Positions 46,959 to 56,044 of a stretch of 56,757 nt of DNA are shown here, in pieces. The stretch comes from Thermoplasmata archaeon (GTDB lineage: Archaea > Thermoplasmatota > Thermoplasmata > Thermoplasmatales > Thermoplasmataceae): the NCBI GenBank assembly GCA_021850545.1, contig JAJZLU010000052.1:1-56757 (forward strand). The letters run 5' to 3'. Positions within the stretch are counted from its first letter, which is position 1; each line of letters begins with the position of its first letter. The translations under genes and the position numbers were made by a program. Below the pieces are notes generated by a model that saw only the letters and a program-made list of their open reading frames with translations, was not told the DNA's origin and did not search any database.

Positions 46959-48125
46959 ATGACAAAGGTTTATGTCATTGCCGCTAAACGAACTCCTATC
47001 GGGAAGTTCGGAAAATCATTATCATCCATTGGCGCCCCTCAGCTTGGTGCAGAGGTTATCAAGCACCTGGTCAAGGAAACCAGCCTTCCGGTGCACTCCA
47101 TTGAGGAAGTAATCATGGGGAACGTTATACAGGCTGGCGTCGGGCAGAACCCTGCAGGACAGGCTTCCACCCTTGCCGGGCTTCCCGATGATGTGGTGAA
47201 ATACACCGTAAACACTGTGTGTGCATCAGGAATGCTTGCTGTGGAAAATGCATCGAGAGAAATTATGCTTGGTGAACACGACATAATTATTGCAGGTGGC
47301 ATGGAAAGCATGAGCAGTACTCCGCTCCTTATGCCAGCTTCTGCGAGATGGGGCGTAAGGCAGCTTCTGGACAAAGAGCTCAAGCTGCAGGATTCAATGC
47401 TACTGGACGGCCTCATAGACGCATTTTACCATGAGCACATGGGATTTTCAGCTGAGGCTTCCGGAAGGAAGTTCGGGATAACAAGGGCAGAGGCTGACAA
47501 TTTCTCCGTCAGGAGCCAGGAATATGCATACAGGGCATGGGAATCGGGAGAATTCAGGCACGAGGTCATCCCCATGAAGGAACTCTCAAAGGATGAGGGA
47601 ATAAGGCCAACCACCATTGAGTCACTGGGCGCCATAAGGTCTGCCTTTGTAGAGAACGGTATCCTGACTGCTGGAAATTCATCACAGCTTAGCGATGGAG
47701 CATCGGCACTTGTTCTTGCTTCAGAGAAGGCGGTGGATGAACATTCGCTAAAGCCAATTGCAGAGATAACAGGATTCCAGGCAGCATCTCTTTCTCCAAA
47801 GGACTTTGTTGAGGCACCTGTGCCGGCAACCAAAAAGTTGCTGGAAAGGCTCGGAAAACCCATAAGTTATTTTGATCTGGTAGAGCACAATGAGGCATTT
47901 TCAGTGGCTTCACTTGTGGTTCAGAGAGAGCTTGGAATCGAGGAATCAAAATTCAATGTCAATGGGGGCGCTATTGCAATAGGCCATCCTTTAGGCAATT
48001 CCGGCTCTAGAATTATGGTAACACTGATAAATGCCCTCAGGCAAAGGAAAATGGAGCATGGCCTGGCAACAATATGCCATGGGGGCGGAGGCGGCCACAG
48101 CATTTCACTGGAGATGGTATATTGA
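46959..48125 (+). CDS. Acetyl-CoA C-acetyltransferase / 3-ketoacyl-CoA thiolase
   Basis: A 388-residue thiolase. The acyl-accepting Cys88 is in VNTVCASGM. The later motifs are HNEAFSVAS, the His in GHPLGNSGSR and the second Cys in ICHGGGGG. It acts in fatty acid oxidation or in joining two acetyl-CoA. It is first of three genes with 3-hydroxyacyl-CoA dehydrogenase and enoyl-CoA hydratase. The dehydrogenase start overlaps its stop. The sequence does not show in which direction the pathway runs. Confidence 0.93.
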   Translation: MTKVYVIAAKRTPIGKFGKSLSSIGAPQLGAEVIKHLVKETSLPVHSIEEVIMGNVIQAGVGQNPAGQASTLAGLPDDVVKYTVNTVCASGMLAVENASREIMLGEHDIIIAGGMESMSSTPLLMPASARWGVRQLLDKELKLQDSMLLDGLIDAFYHEHMGFSAEASGRKFGITRAEADNFSVRSQEYAYRAWESGEFRHEVIPMKELSKDEGIRPTTIESLGAIRSAFVENGILTAGNSSQLSDGASALVLASEKAVDEHSLKPIAEITGFQAASLSPKDFVEAPVPATKKLLERLGKPISYFDLVEHNEAFSVASLVVQRELGIEESKFNVNGGAIAIGHPLGNSGSRIMVTLINALRQRKMEHGLATICHGGGGGHSISLEMVY

Positions 48126-48958
48126 AAGTAACGGTAGTTGGCGCAGGCACCATGGGAAGAGGAATAGCTCAGGTGTTTGCCCAGGCAGGAAATGGAGTGG
48201 TTCTGACCGACGTATACCCAAAGGCACTGGAAACAGCTTCAGCCGAAATACAGAAGTCACTTGCGAAACTCCATGCCAAAGGAATAATAGCGGAACCCCC
48301 AGAAGTCGTTTTTAAGCGTATCAATTTCACGGGCGATTTATCAGCTGGCAAAAATTCCGATTTATTCGTGGAAGCAGTCCTCGAAAGATTTGATGTAAAG
48401 GAGGCACTGTATAAGCAACTGAATGAGCTTGCAGGAGAAAATTCAATAATTGCCAGCAACACCTCGTCCATTTCCATAAATGCACTTTCATCTGCAATTA
48501 GAAAGCCCGAGAATTTCCTCGGCCTTCACTTCTTCAACCCTGTTCCAATAATGAAGCTTGTGGAGATAATTAAGGGAGTGAGGACCAGCCCCTCTGTGGT
48601 TGAAAAATCACTGGAGTTCGTAAAGCAGCTCGGAAAGGACCCAGTTACCTCAGAAGATTTTCCCGGTTTCATCTCAAACAGAATATTGATGCCACTCATA
48701 CGAGAAGCAATACTCACCCTGGAAGAAGGAGTGTCATCAAAGGAGGACATAGACAAGACCCTCAGGCTGGGAATGAATCACCCCATGGGCCCGTTGGAAC
48801 TTGCCGATTTCATAGGCCTGGATGTGGTTCAGGATATCATGAAGGTTCTTTACCACGAATTTGGCGATTCAAGATTTATGCCCCCCGTCACCCTTAGAAA
48901 TCTAGTGAATGCAAGAAGACTTGGGCGCAAGAGCGGGGAAGGATTCTACAAATATTGA
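48122..48958 (+). CDS. 3-hydroxyacyl-CoA dehydrogenase
   Basis: A 278-residue NAD-dependent dehydrogenase. The Rossmann start is VTVVGAGTMGRGIAQVFAQAG. ASNTSSISI, HFFNPVPIMKLVEII with the catalytic His, and NRILMPLIREAI complete the family pattern. A TTG at 48122 overlapping the thiolase stop (TTGA) is chosen. An ATG at 48074 would add 16 residues read from within the thiolase gene. Second of three coupled genes. Confidence 0.93.
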   Translation: MKVTVVGAGTMGRGIAQVFAQAGNGVVLTDVYPKALETASAEIQKSLAKLHAKGIIAEPPEVVFKRINFTGDLSAGKNSDLFVEAVLERFDVKEALYKQLNELAGENSIIASNTSSISINALSSAIRKPENFLGLHFFNPVPIMKLVEIIKGVRTSPSVVEKSLEFVKQLGKDPVTSEDFPGFISNRILMPLIREAILTLEEGVSSKEDIDKTLRLGMNHPMGPLELADFIGLDVVQDIMKVLYHEFGDSRFMPPVTLRNLVNARRLGRKSGEGFYKY

Positions 48959-48970
48959 GGTGTGTGGAAA

Positions 48971-49717
48971 ATGAGTTATGAAAATATATTGGTTAATGAC
49001 AAGGGAAAAGTAAGGATAGTTACAATGAACAGGAAGTCTCCTCTGAATCCTCTGGATATGGATACGCTGAGGGAAATCAAGGACGCAATCCTGAACTCAG
49101 GAAACAGGGCCATATTACTGCATGGCGCAAACAGGGCTTTTTCTGCCGGGGCAGATATAAACAATTTCCTGAAACTAACCAATGATACGGCAGGAGTGTT
49201 TGCGAAGGAGGGCCATGATATCATGAACACCATTGCCAGTTACCCAAGGCCAGTTATTGCTGCAATACACGGCTATTGCCTTGGCGGAGGATTTGAACTT
49301 GCACTTGCCTGTGATATAAGGATAGCCCATCCGGAAACCACTTTCGGGCTCCCGGAGGTAAATCTGGGGATCCTGCCTGGATTCGGCGGAACACAGAGGC
49401 TCAGACACATTGTGGGGGAAACTGTAGCCTTTGGGCTGATCTCAACAGGGAAGAGGTACAAGTCAGACGAGGCTTACAGGCTTGGTATCCTCAATGAGGT
49501 ATCGGAGAACTACCTGGAAGCAGCGGAAAAGCTTGCAGAAGAACTCTCAAAGAAGCCAAAGGAATCCATAAGGCTCATAAAGCACCTTCTAAGGAATCCT
49601 CCCGATGACATGTTCGAAGAAGAGATCGACGCATTCGGCGAAGTGTTTGCATATCCAGACAGAGAAGAGGGCGTCAAGGCATTCCTCGAGAAGAGAGAGG
49701 CAAAATTTCAGGATTAA
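48971..49717 (+). CDS. Enoyl-CoA hydratase/isomerase-family protein
   Basis: A crotonase-fold protein of about 248 residues. The oxyanion-hole regions are FSAGADINNF and GYCLGGGFELALACDIR. PEVNLGILPGFGGTQRL carries the catalytic-type Glu. The ATG at 48971 is about 8 bp after GAGGTG. A GTG three codons earlier is less likely. It is last in the thiolase-dehydrogenase-hydratase operon. An inverted repeat follows its stop. Confidence 0.92.
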   Translation: MSYENILVNDKGKVRIVTMNRKSPLNPLDMDTLREIKDAILNSGNRAILLHGANRAFSAGADINNFLKLTNDTAGVFAKEGHDIMNTIASYPRPVIAAIHGYCLGGGFELALACDIRIAHPETTFGLPEVNLGILPGFGGTQRLRHIVGETVAFGLISTGKRYKSDEAYRLGILNEVSENYLEAAEKLAEELSKKPKESIRLIKHLLRNPPDDMFEEEIDAFGEVFAYPDREEGVKAFLEKREAKFQD

Positions 49718-49732
49718 CCCATAATTGTGGTC

Positions 49733-49756
49733 TTCCGGTTATAATTTCTGCCGGAA
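49733..49756 (+). terminator. Hairpin after the enoyl-CoA hydratase gene
   Basis: TTCCGG and CCGGAA form a 6-bp inverted repeat with a 12-nt spacer, starting 16 bp after the stop codon. T-rich stretches lie further downstream. It may mark the transcript end or stabilise the 3' end. Confidence 0.35.
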
Positions 49757-49893
49757 AGCCTTTAATTTCAGCCAGATCTGTACTTATTCATTTAACTCAA
49801 ACCTTTTATTCCATTAATTACTTTTTAAAGACATGGATAGAACTTAACCCTAACATGTCAGTGAAAAAGCCATTCATGGAGGGGTTTGATTTC

Positions 49894-49918
49894 CTATAAA
49901 TAAAAATAATTAAATATA
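49894..49918 (+). promoter_or_regulatory. Promoter region of smc
   Basis: Two TATA-like elements, CTATAAATA (49894-49902) and TAAATATA (49911-49918), lie 45-65 bp before the smc ATG. Transcription would start around 49925-49940, at or beside a palindrome. Confidence 0.45.
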
Positions 49919-49936
49919 GACAAGTCGTTAAAGAGA

Positions 49937-49948
49937 TGACAATTGTCA
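49937..49948. promoter_or_regulatory. Palindrome at the smc transcription start
   Basis: TGACAATTGTCA is a perfect 12-bp palindrome ending 13 bp before the smc start codon. It is flanked by near-identical GACAAGTCG (49920-49928) and GACAGGTCG (49949-49957). The position suggests an operator. Confidence 0.45.
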
Positions 49949-49961
49949 GACAGGTCGAATC

Positions 49962-52900
49962 ATGCATCTTGAATCACTGGAACTGGATAACTTCAAGTCG
50001 TTTGGAAACCGCAAGAAGATAATGTTCAAGGATGGCTTCACTGTGATTAGTGGGCCAAACGGTAGCGGTAAGAGCAACATAGGGGACTCCCTGCTCTTTG
50101 TACTTGGAACCAGGTCCTCAAAGACGGTAAGAGCGGACAGGCTGGGCGACCTGATACACAAGTCATCCAATGAACGGAAGAATCGGAATTACTGCAGCGT
50201 CACAGTTACTCTTGACAAGAATGACAGTGAGGTTTCAGAGGAGCAGAGAAAGATTATACTCAAGAGGGAGCTTGTGGCAGATGCAGAAGGGTACAAGTCA
50301 AACTATTACCTCAATGGTTCAAGGGTAAGGCACTCAGACGTCGCCAACCTTCTCGACTCGCTTCACATTTATCTGGATTCATACAGCTTTGTCCTTCAGG
50401 GGGACATAAACAATATTGTGAAAATGACTGGATTTGAAAGGAGGAAGCTTCTCGAGTCAATATCCGGCATTGAGAGTTTCGACACCCAGATAGACAAGGC
50501 AAAAGTTGAGATCGATGCAATAAATGAAAACCTTGCAAGGTTAGAGGTCCTCACAGAACAGACAAGGATAAGGAGGGACCAGCTGGAAGTTGAAAAAAAG
50601 AGTGCCGAAAGGTACCTCGAACTAACAGACAGGCTGGCGAACCTCAGAAAGACACTCCTCAACCTTGAAGTGGAAGGGCTTGGGCGTGAACAGAGGTCCT
50701 ACACAGATAACCTTGATAAGCTGGAGCTTGAGATTGCAACAATAAGAAATTCAATTTCCGATATGGAAAGGCAGCTTGAAGAGAAGCATGCCAGAGAAGC
50801 TGAACTCAAGCACAAGCTGGAGGTTTCTGGAAATTCCCAGCTAAATGAAATAAGGGCCCAGATCGACAGCAAGAGGGTAAGGATAGCTGAACTTGGTGTC
50901 AGCATTGAAAATGCCAAGGATCGGGCAAACGAGCTCAAGGAAGAGCTTGAAGAAGGCTTAGAAACCATAAAGAAATCACGAACAAAAATCGAATGGCTCC
51001 AATCCAACAGGAATGAGAATGGCCAGACCCTCGAGAGGATAAAGAAAGATATACAGGAAAGGGCCAATGAGCTCAGAATCCTAAAGGAAAGGTCAAGCAA
51101 GAGCAATTCACAGATACTAGAGAGGCAGGACAAGATCAGGGAAAAAGACCAGCAGATCAGGGACCTGGGCACTGAGATATCTGCTTTTCAGGAGTCAAAG
51201 CAGGTTAAGTCAAGCGAACGGACACAGCTCATTTCCCAACTGGGAAGCATTGAGGAGAGGAAGAAAGATCTTGAGTTCAACATAAGGGACGCACTCTGGA
51301 GGCTCAAGGATATTGAGAAAGAAGTTGGCGGCAACAAGCGAAGCTATGATGACCTCAATTCAAGATATTACAAGCTGAAGAACAGGCTTGATGAACTCAG
51401 GAAGAGGAAGGACCAGATACAGCAGGACCTGAACAGGCTTGGCAGGGAACATGCCCAGCTTCAGGCATCCTCCAGCTCAAAAACCGGAAACCAGAACAGG
51501 GCTGTTACAACTATAATGAATGCCAGGAACCGGAATACAATTAGTGGCATTCATGGCACAATCAGGGAACTTATCACCTTTGACGACGAATTTAGATCTG
51601 CAATTGAGGCATCAGCTGGCTCCAGGCTTAATTCCGTTGTGGTTGAGGATGATGCAGTGGCAGAGGAATGCCTTAACATGCTCAAGGCAGAGAAAGCCGG
51701 GAAACTGACATTCCTACCTATCAATAAAGTCCTCACAGGAAGGCCAAGGGGAAAAGCCATCACTGTGCACCAGTCAGAAGGCTCCAGAGGCTACGTTTTT
51801 GAGAAAGTATCATTTGACCAGAAATACCAGGGGGTTGTGTGGTACGCGTTCCAGGACACCGTAATTGTGCAGGACGTGAAGACCGCCAGGAAATATATGG
51901 TGGGCGTAAGGCTCGTTACCATGGACGGGGATATTTTCGATGCAAGCGGAGCTATAACTGGCGGATATATGGACAAGACCCGTTCCGCTGCAGACATTGA
52001 GCAGAAGATGGGAAAACTCTCATCGGAAATGAGGGAGCTGTCACTGGAACTGGAAGGCATGGATGCTGAGATCAGCACCCTTGAAGCTGAATTTGAAACA
52101 GTTTCTCAGCAACTCAGGGAGTCCTCGAGGGATGAGGGTTCAAGGCAGACTGAGCTCCAGCAGTACAGGAAGATTTCAGATGAAGGTAAGATCCAGCTTG
52201 AACAGTTCAATGAAAGCATTGGGAAACTTACCCAGGACCTCAAGGCATCTGAAGAGAACATCAGGATCATAGACCAGAAGATCAAAGCTCTCCAGGATCA
52301 GGCAGGCGGGCTTGACCAGGAGAAGGCAAAACTCTTTGAGGAGATCAGAGAACTTTCTCCAAAATATGCAGAGAGGGAAACTGCACTGGAAGAGGCCCTT
52401 TCCGGCCTGAGGGAGAAGGAGACAGAGTTTTCTTCCGAACTCAGCAGGATAAATGCAGACATTGGTAACCTCAATGAGAGGATACAGGAACTTGAGCTGA
52501 AGAACAGGGAGATGACCGAGGATATTTCAAAGCTCCAGGACCAGAGAAAATCCTCTGAATTGGAAGCGAGGGTTGAAAACGAGGAACTTGCAAAGCTCAG
52601 GGCAGTGGAGGCGGAAATATCTGAAAAATCTAGAGAGATAGTGGATGCCCTCAACAGAAATGAGAATGAAATAAGGAAGATTGAGGAGCGCGTAGAGATC
52701 AACAATTCAAACATTTCAGCCAAGCGGGAAATTATCCTGTCGCTTCAAATCAAGATAGAAAATATAGAGGCAAAGATTTCTGAAGTAAGGCTTGAGATGG
52801 AAGCTGTAGGAGGCAGAATCCTCGAAGACAGGAAATCCTCTCCAGAAATCAAGAGGGAAATTGAGGGCTGCAACATATCCATAGCCGAACTTGGGCCGGT

Positions 52901-53504
52901 TAACCAGAGGGCCATCGAGGACTACGGCATTGTGTCAAAGGACCTCGAAGCCCTTGTTTCTGAAGTGGGGGACCTTAACTCTGAGAGGAAAGACCTTGAA
53001 GAACTCACTGCTAAACTCAATGAGCAGAAGAAGCACGCTTTCATGGAAATGTATCTTGCCATAAACGAGAATATGAAAATCATCTACAGGGAAATATCTG
53101 GTGGAGGCGAAGCCCATCTTGAAATGACAGATGAAAATGATCCCCTCAACTCAGAAGTTCATATCAGGGCGAGGCCAAAGGGAACCAATTTCTCAAAGAT
53201 AGAGGCCCTTAGCGGAGGCGAAAAGAGCCTTACAGCACTTTCATTCATACTCTCTGTCCAGAGAATCAACCCGTCACCTATATACTATCTTGACGAGGTC
53301 GACATGTTCCTTGACGGAGCCAACGCGGAAAGGGTTGGCAAAATGTTCAGGGCAAATTCCGACACATCGCAGGTTTTCGCAGTATCACTGAGGAAAGCCA
53401 TGCTCAAGTACGCGGACAATGTTATCGGTGTAACAAGCTTCGACCAGGAGAACACTGAGGTGTTCGAGAAATATGTCGGGAATGACCAGGAGGCGCTTAC
53501 ATGA
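49962..53504 (+). CDS. smc: Chromosome segregation protein SMC
   Basis: A full-length 1180-residue SMC ATPase that folds into a rod and with kleisin loops DNA. N-terminal Walker A is GPNGSGKSN (about residue 32). Long coiled coils flank a hinge near residues 510-660 (ISGIHGTIRELI, GGYMD). The C-terminal signature is LSGGEKSLTALSF, followed by Walker B YYLDEVDMFLD. The kleisin gene scpA overlaps its stop by 4 bp. No scpB is seen in the window. Confidence 0.98.
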   Translation: MHLESLELDNFKSFGNRKKIMFKDGFTVISGPNGSGKSNIGDSLLFVLGTRSSKTVRADRLGDLIHKSSNERKNRNYCSVTVTLDKNDSEVSEEQRKIILKRELVADAEGYKSNYYLNGSRVRHSDVANLLDSLHIYLDSYSFVLQGDINNIVKMTGFERRKLLESISGIESFDTQIDKAKVEIDAINENLARLEVLTEQTRIRRDQLEVEKKSAERYLELTDRLANLRKTLLNLEVEGLGREQRSYTDNLDKLELEIATIRNSISDMERQLEEKHAREAELKHKLEVSGNSQLNEIRAQIDSKRVRIAELGVSIENAKDRANELKEELEEGLETIKKSRTKIEWLQSNRNENGQTLERIKKDIQERANELRILKERSSKSNSQILERQDKIREKDQQIRDLGTEISAFQESKQVKSSERTQLISQLGSIEERKKDLEFNIRDALWRLKDIEKEVGGNKRSYDDLNSRYYKLKNRLDELRKRKDQIQQDLNRLGREHAQLQASSSSKTGNQNRAVTTIMNARNRNTISGIHGTIRELITFDDEFRSAIEASAGSRLNSVVVEDDAVAEECLNMLKAEKAGKLTFLPINKVLTGRPRGKAITVHQSEGSRGYVFEKVSFDQKYQGVVWYAFQDTVIVQDVKTARKYMVGVRLVTMDGDIFDASGAITGGYMDKTRSAADIEQKMGKLSSEMRELSLELEGMDAEISTLEAEFETVSQQLRESSRDEGSRQTELQQYRKISDEGKIQLEQFNESIGKLTQDLKASEENIRIIDQKIKALQDQAGGLDQEKAKLFEEIRELSPKYAERETALEEALSGLREKETEFSSELSRINADIGNLNERIQELELKNREMTEDISKLQDQRKSSELEARVENEELAKLRAVEAEISEKSREIVDALNRNENEIRKIEERVEINNSNISAKREIILSLQIKIENIEAKISEVRLEMEAVGGRILEDRKSSPEIKREIEGCNISIAELGPVNQRAIEDYGIVSKDLEALVSEVGDLNSERKDLEELTAKLNEQKKHAFMEMYLAINENMKIIYREISGGGEAHLEMTDENDPLNSEVHIRARPKGTNFSKIEALSGGEKSLTALSFILSVQRINPSPIYYLDEVDMFLDGANAERVGKMFRANSDTSQVFAVSLRKAMLKYADNVIGVTSFDQENTEVFEKYVGNDQEALT

Positions 53505-54274
53505 ACCAGGCAGAGATAATGCAGAGCCTCGTTGTACAGGGAACCATGCTCGAAAGTGACACGAAATATTACGTAGAGCTCCTGAACCAGGATTCTTCAG
53601 CAATTGAGTACAGGGACCCTGTTGAAAGGACCGTTGCATCAGTGTTCAAGATGTGCCTCGAAGGTTCCATAGATCCCTGGGATGTTGACCTTAAGGCATT
53701 TGTGAAAGTATTTTCAGAAATTGTTGACGAGAACTTCAGGGACTTCGGCGCAGCCGGGCACCTGATTTACCAGGCATGGAAGATCCTAAACGTTAAGGCT
53801 GTAAACTCACTCCAGAAGAGGCTTGCAGCAGGAGAGGAAGGAGAGGAAGAGGAATTCCCTTCAGAAATGGAACAGTTTTTTGATCCCATTGAACTGTCAG
53901 TGAGGGAACCAGTCAAACACCAGGAAAAGAGGAAAGTTTTCCTTGTCGAGCTCCTGGACGCAATGAGGGACGCTTACCGAGTTGCACCTCACCATTCCCA
54001 CAAGAAGGAAATTCTAAGGGTGGAGCACATTGAGACCACCATTGAAGAGATCGTTTCAGAAATGCATGCTGAAGAGCCTGAGGAAGAGATCAACCGTGTT
54101 TACGATACCCTGCTGAAGCGTGGCATAGACGGCTACATGGAAGATTTCTGGAACCTCTCTGACCTAAGCAGGGCTTCATTCTTCGTGTACTGCACGTTCC
54201 TGATGAGAGAGAAAAAGATCCGCCTTTCACAGGATGTTCCCTATGGGGTAATCCGCATTGAAAAGCCGGAATAA
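53501..54274 (+). CDS. scpA: Kleisin ScpA
   Basis: A 257-residue kleisin bridging the SMC heads. The N-terminal helical part has DPWDVDLKAFVKVF, the usual ScpA signature region. A variable acidic linker (EEGEEEEFPSEME) follows, and a C-terminal winged-helix domain (FFVYCTFLMREKKIRLSQD). The ATG overlaps the smc stop codon (ATGA), so translation is coupled. It overlaps the next gene by 17 bp. Confidence 0.92.
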   Translation: MNQAEIMQSLVVQGTMLESDTKYYVELLNQDSSAIEYRDPVERTVASVFKMCLEGSIDPWDVDLKAFVKVFSEIVDENFRDFGAAGHLIYQAWKILNVKAVNSLQKRLAAGEEGEEEEFPSEMEQFFDPIELSVREPVKHQEKRKVFLVELLDAMRDAYRVAPHHSHKKEILRVEHIETTIEEIVSEMHAEEPEEEINRVYDTLLKRGIDGYMEDFWNLSDLSRASFFVYCTFLMREKKIRLSQDVPYGVIRIEKPE

Positions 54275-54518
54275 TGCCTATGGAGATCGGGAGTTCATAA
54301 GCGCATCTGAGATTTCTAAGTACGTGTTCTGCAACGTTTCCTGGTATCTTGACCGGGAAGGTGCCCCAAGGAATCATGGATCAGGAATAAGGATGCAGAA
54401 AGGAGTCCAGTCACACTCTTCACTTAAAAAAAGACACAGATTTGCACAGTTGGCAACCTATGCTGTTATCATGCTTGCCCTGGTAATCTCAGGGTACATA
54501 TTCCTGTCGCTCTATTGA
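54258..54518 (+). CDS. N-terminal piece of a membrane-bound Cas4/RecB-like nuclease
   Basis: An 86-residue protein. FISASEISKYVFCNVSWYL matches the start of Cas4-type proteins, where the Cys (C25) is the first ligand of the iron-sulfur cluster. GVQSHSSL (H53) matches the RecB-family G-x-x-x-H motif. A positive patch (KKRHRF) leads into one membrane helix (residues 62-86) that ends the protein. The start is a TTG inside scpA, the only start in frame before the conserved part. The catalytic Asp, Glu and Lys are not here but in the next gene, which starts 1 bp after this stop. Confidence 0.75.
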   Translation: MKSRNNAYGDREFISASEISKYVFCNVSWYLDREGAPRNHGSGIRMQKGVQSHSSLKKRHRFAQLATYAVIMLALVISGYIFLSLY

Positions 54519-54519
54519 A

Positions 54520-55041
54520 ATGTCAACTTTCTGGCTCATTCTACTTCTGCTCATTCTTGTGCTTCTCCTCTTTCTCGGAGGGAAGCTTAAAAGGAAAGAG
54601 AAAAGTTATGCCATTCCCAAGGGGAAGGAAGTTTATGAAGACCTGGAAGCCAGGGGGAAGATTCTTCGTTCATACCGTTACGGGCTTTCCGGAAAGCCGG
54701 ACATGATCAAGAGGAAAGGCAACACGCTTATTCCCTATGAATACAAGACCACTGATGCAGCAGTTCCCAGGGATGGCCATATTTTCCAGATGGTTGCCTA
54801 TTTCCTCATTCTCTCCGAAATGTACCCGAACATGGACATTCCTTATGGGGTGCTGAAGTACAAGAACCAGGCTTTCAGGATAGACAACATTCCGGAAAAC
54901 CGGAGCAGGCTTCTCGGCATAGTGGATGAGATGCGGGCCCAATTCATGGAGCCAGAAAGGAACCATAGCAACTCCGGCAGGTGTTTCAAATGTTCCTTCA
55001 ACGAAGTCTGCCAGCAAAAATTAATTAGTTCCAAGCAATAG
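54520..55041 (+). CDS. C-terminal piece of a membrane-bound Cas4/RecB-like nuclease
   Basis: A 173-residue protein starting with one membrane helix (residues 4-20) and a positive patch (GGKLKRKEK). The PD-(D/E)XK core follows: GKPDMI (D61), YEYKT (E74, K76), FQMVAYFLIL (Q90, Y94) and PYGVLKY. It ends with C155, C158 and C164 in RCFKCSFNEVCQQ, the three C-terminal cluster ligands of Cas4. The first cysteine and the RecB histidine come from the preceding gene, so the two chains should form one nuclease on the cytoplasmic face of the membrane. Other Cas4 relatives are single chains. No CRISPR locus is in view. Confidence 0.82.
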   Translation: MSTFWLILLLLILVLLLFLGGKLKRKEKSYAIPKGKEVYEDLEARGKILRSYRYGLSGKPDMIKRKGNTLIPYEYKTTDAAVPRDGHIFQMVAYFLILSEMYPNMDIPYGVLKYKNQAFRIDNIPENRSRLLGIVDEMRAQFMEPERNHSNSGRCFKCSFNEVCQQKLISSKQ

Positions 55042-55053
55042 TCGAACCCTTAT

Positions 55054-56040
55054 ATGCCGCTACTGGAAGCCCTTTCAAGGAACATGGAGGAAGTCGTTAC
55101 ACCCGAAGAGATATTGGCGCTGAAAGGCACTGGCACCAGGGCCTACTTTGGCATTGAACCATCCGGGCTTCCCCACATTGCCACGGGTTTCCTGTGGGCA
55201 AAGAAAATGACCGAAGTCTACAATCAAGGCATAGAAACAATCATCTTTCTTGCAGACTGGCACGCCATGATAAATGACAAACTCGACGGTGACCTTGAAA
55301 AAATAAGGCAGAGTGGCGAGACCATACTCAAGACAATGAAAGCCTTTGGCCTTCCAGACGGTGTGAAGTTCGTATGGGCAAATGACCTTGTGGAAAATTC
55401 AGATTACTGGAAACTACTCCTCCAGGTTGCGAAGAACTCGAACCTTGCGAGGATTACTAGGGCACTTCCCATTATGGGCAGAAGTGAAGAGGATGCTGAG
55501 AAGGATTTCAGTAAATACATTTACCCACTGATGCAGGTTACGGACATCTTTTACATGAATCTGGACATCGCATTTGGTGGAATGGATCAGAGGCATGCCC
55601 ACATGCTTGCACGCGATATAGCTGAGAAGATGGGCAAGAAGAAGGTCATATCCATTCACGGCCCATTGCTTGGCAGCCTGAAAGGACCTGGCAGGATGGA
55701 CACATTCAAGAAGATGTCAAAGAGCGATCCGGATTCAGCCATATTCATCTCCGATTCAAGAGAGGATGTCGCACGTAAGCTCAAAGGGGCTTTCTGCCCG
55801 CAGGGCCAGGTTGAGGGCAACCCTGTCATGGACCTGTTCAGGCATGTCATTTTCCCTTACATCGGGCATGAAGTGACAATACACAGGCCTCCAAACAAGG
55901 GTGGTGAGCTTCAGGTTAAGGCGTTTGAGGAGCTGGAAACGAAGTTCATGAGAAATGAGATCCATCCAATGGACCTGAAATCAGCAGCGGCAGACTCCAT
56001 AAATGAATTAATTGAACCGGGAAGGGCAGTATTCAGGTAA
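55054..56040 (+). CDS. tyrS: Tyrosyl-tRNA synthetase
   Basis: A 328-residue class I synthetase of archaeal type. The HIGH-like motif is GLPHIATG (about residue 37), the tyrosine pocket MQVTDIFYMNLDIAFGGMDQRH, and the KMSKS motif is intact in FKKMSKSDPDS. It attaches tyrosine to tRNA(Tyr). It is 12 bp after the nuclease-like gene and may share its transcript. Confidence 0.96.
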   Translation: MPLLEALSRNMEEVVTPEEILALKGTGTRAYFGIEPSGLPHIATGFLWAKKMTEVYNQGIETIIFLADWHAMINDKLDGDLEKIRQSGETILKTMKAFGLPDGVKFVWANDLVENSDYWKLLLQVAKNSNLARITRALPIMGRSEEDAEKDFSKYIYPLMQVTDIFYMNLDIAFGGMDQRHAHMLARDIAEKMGKKKVISIHGPLLGSLKGPGRMDTFKKMSKSDPDSAIFISDSREDVARKLKGAFCPQGQVEGNPVMDLFRHVIFPYIGHEVTIHRPPNKGGELQVKAFEELETKFMRNEIHPMDLKSAAADSINELIEPGRAVFR

Positions 56041-56044
56041 ATAG

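Noticed and set aside
54258-55041. CRISPR-Cas locus, because of the Cas4-like genes
   Set aside because: There are no repeats, cas1, cas2 or effector genes in the window. The context is smc-scpA and tyrS.
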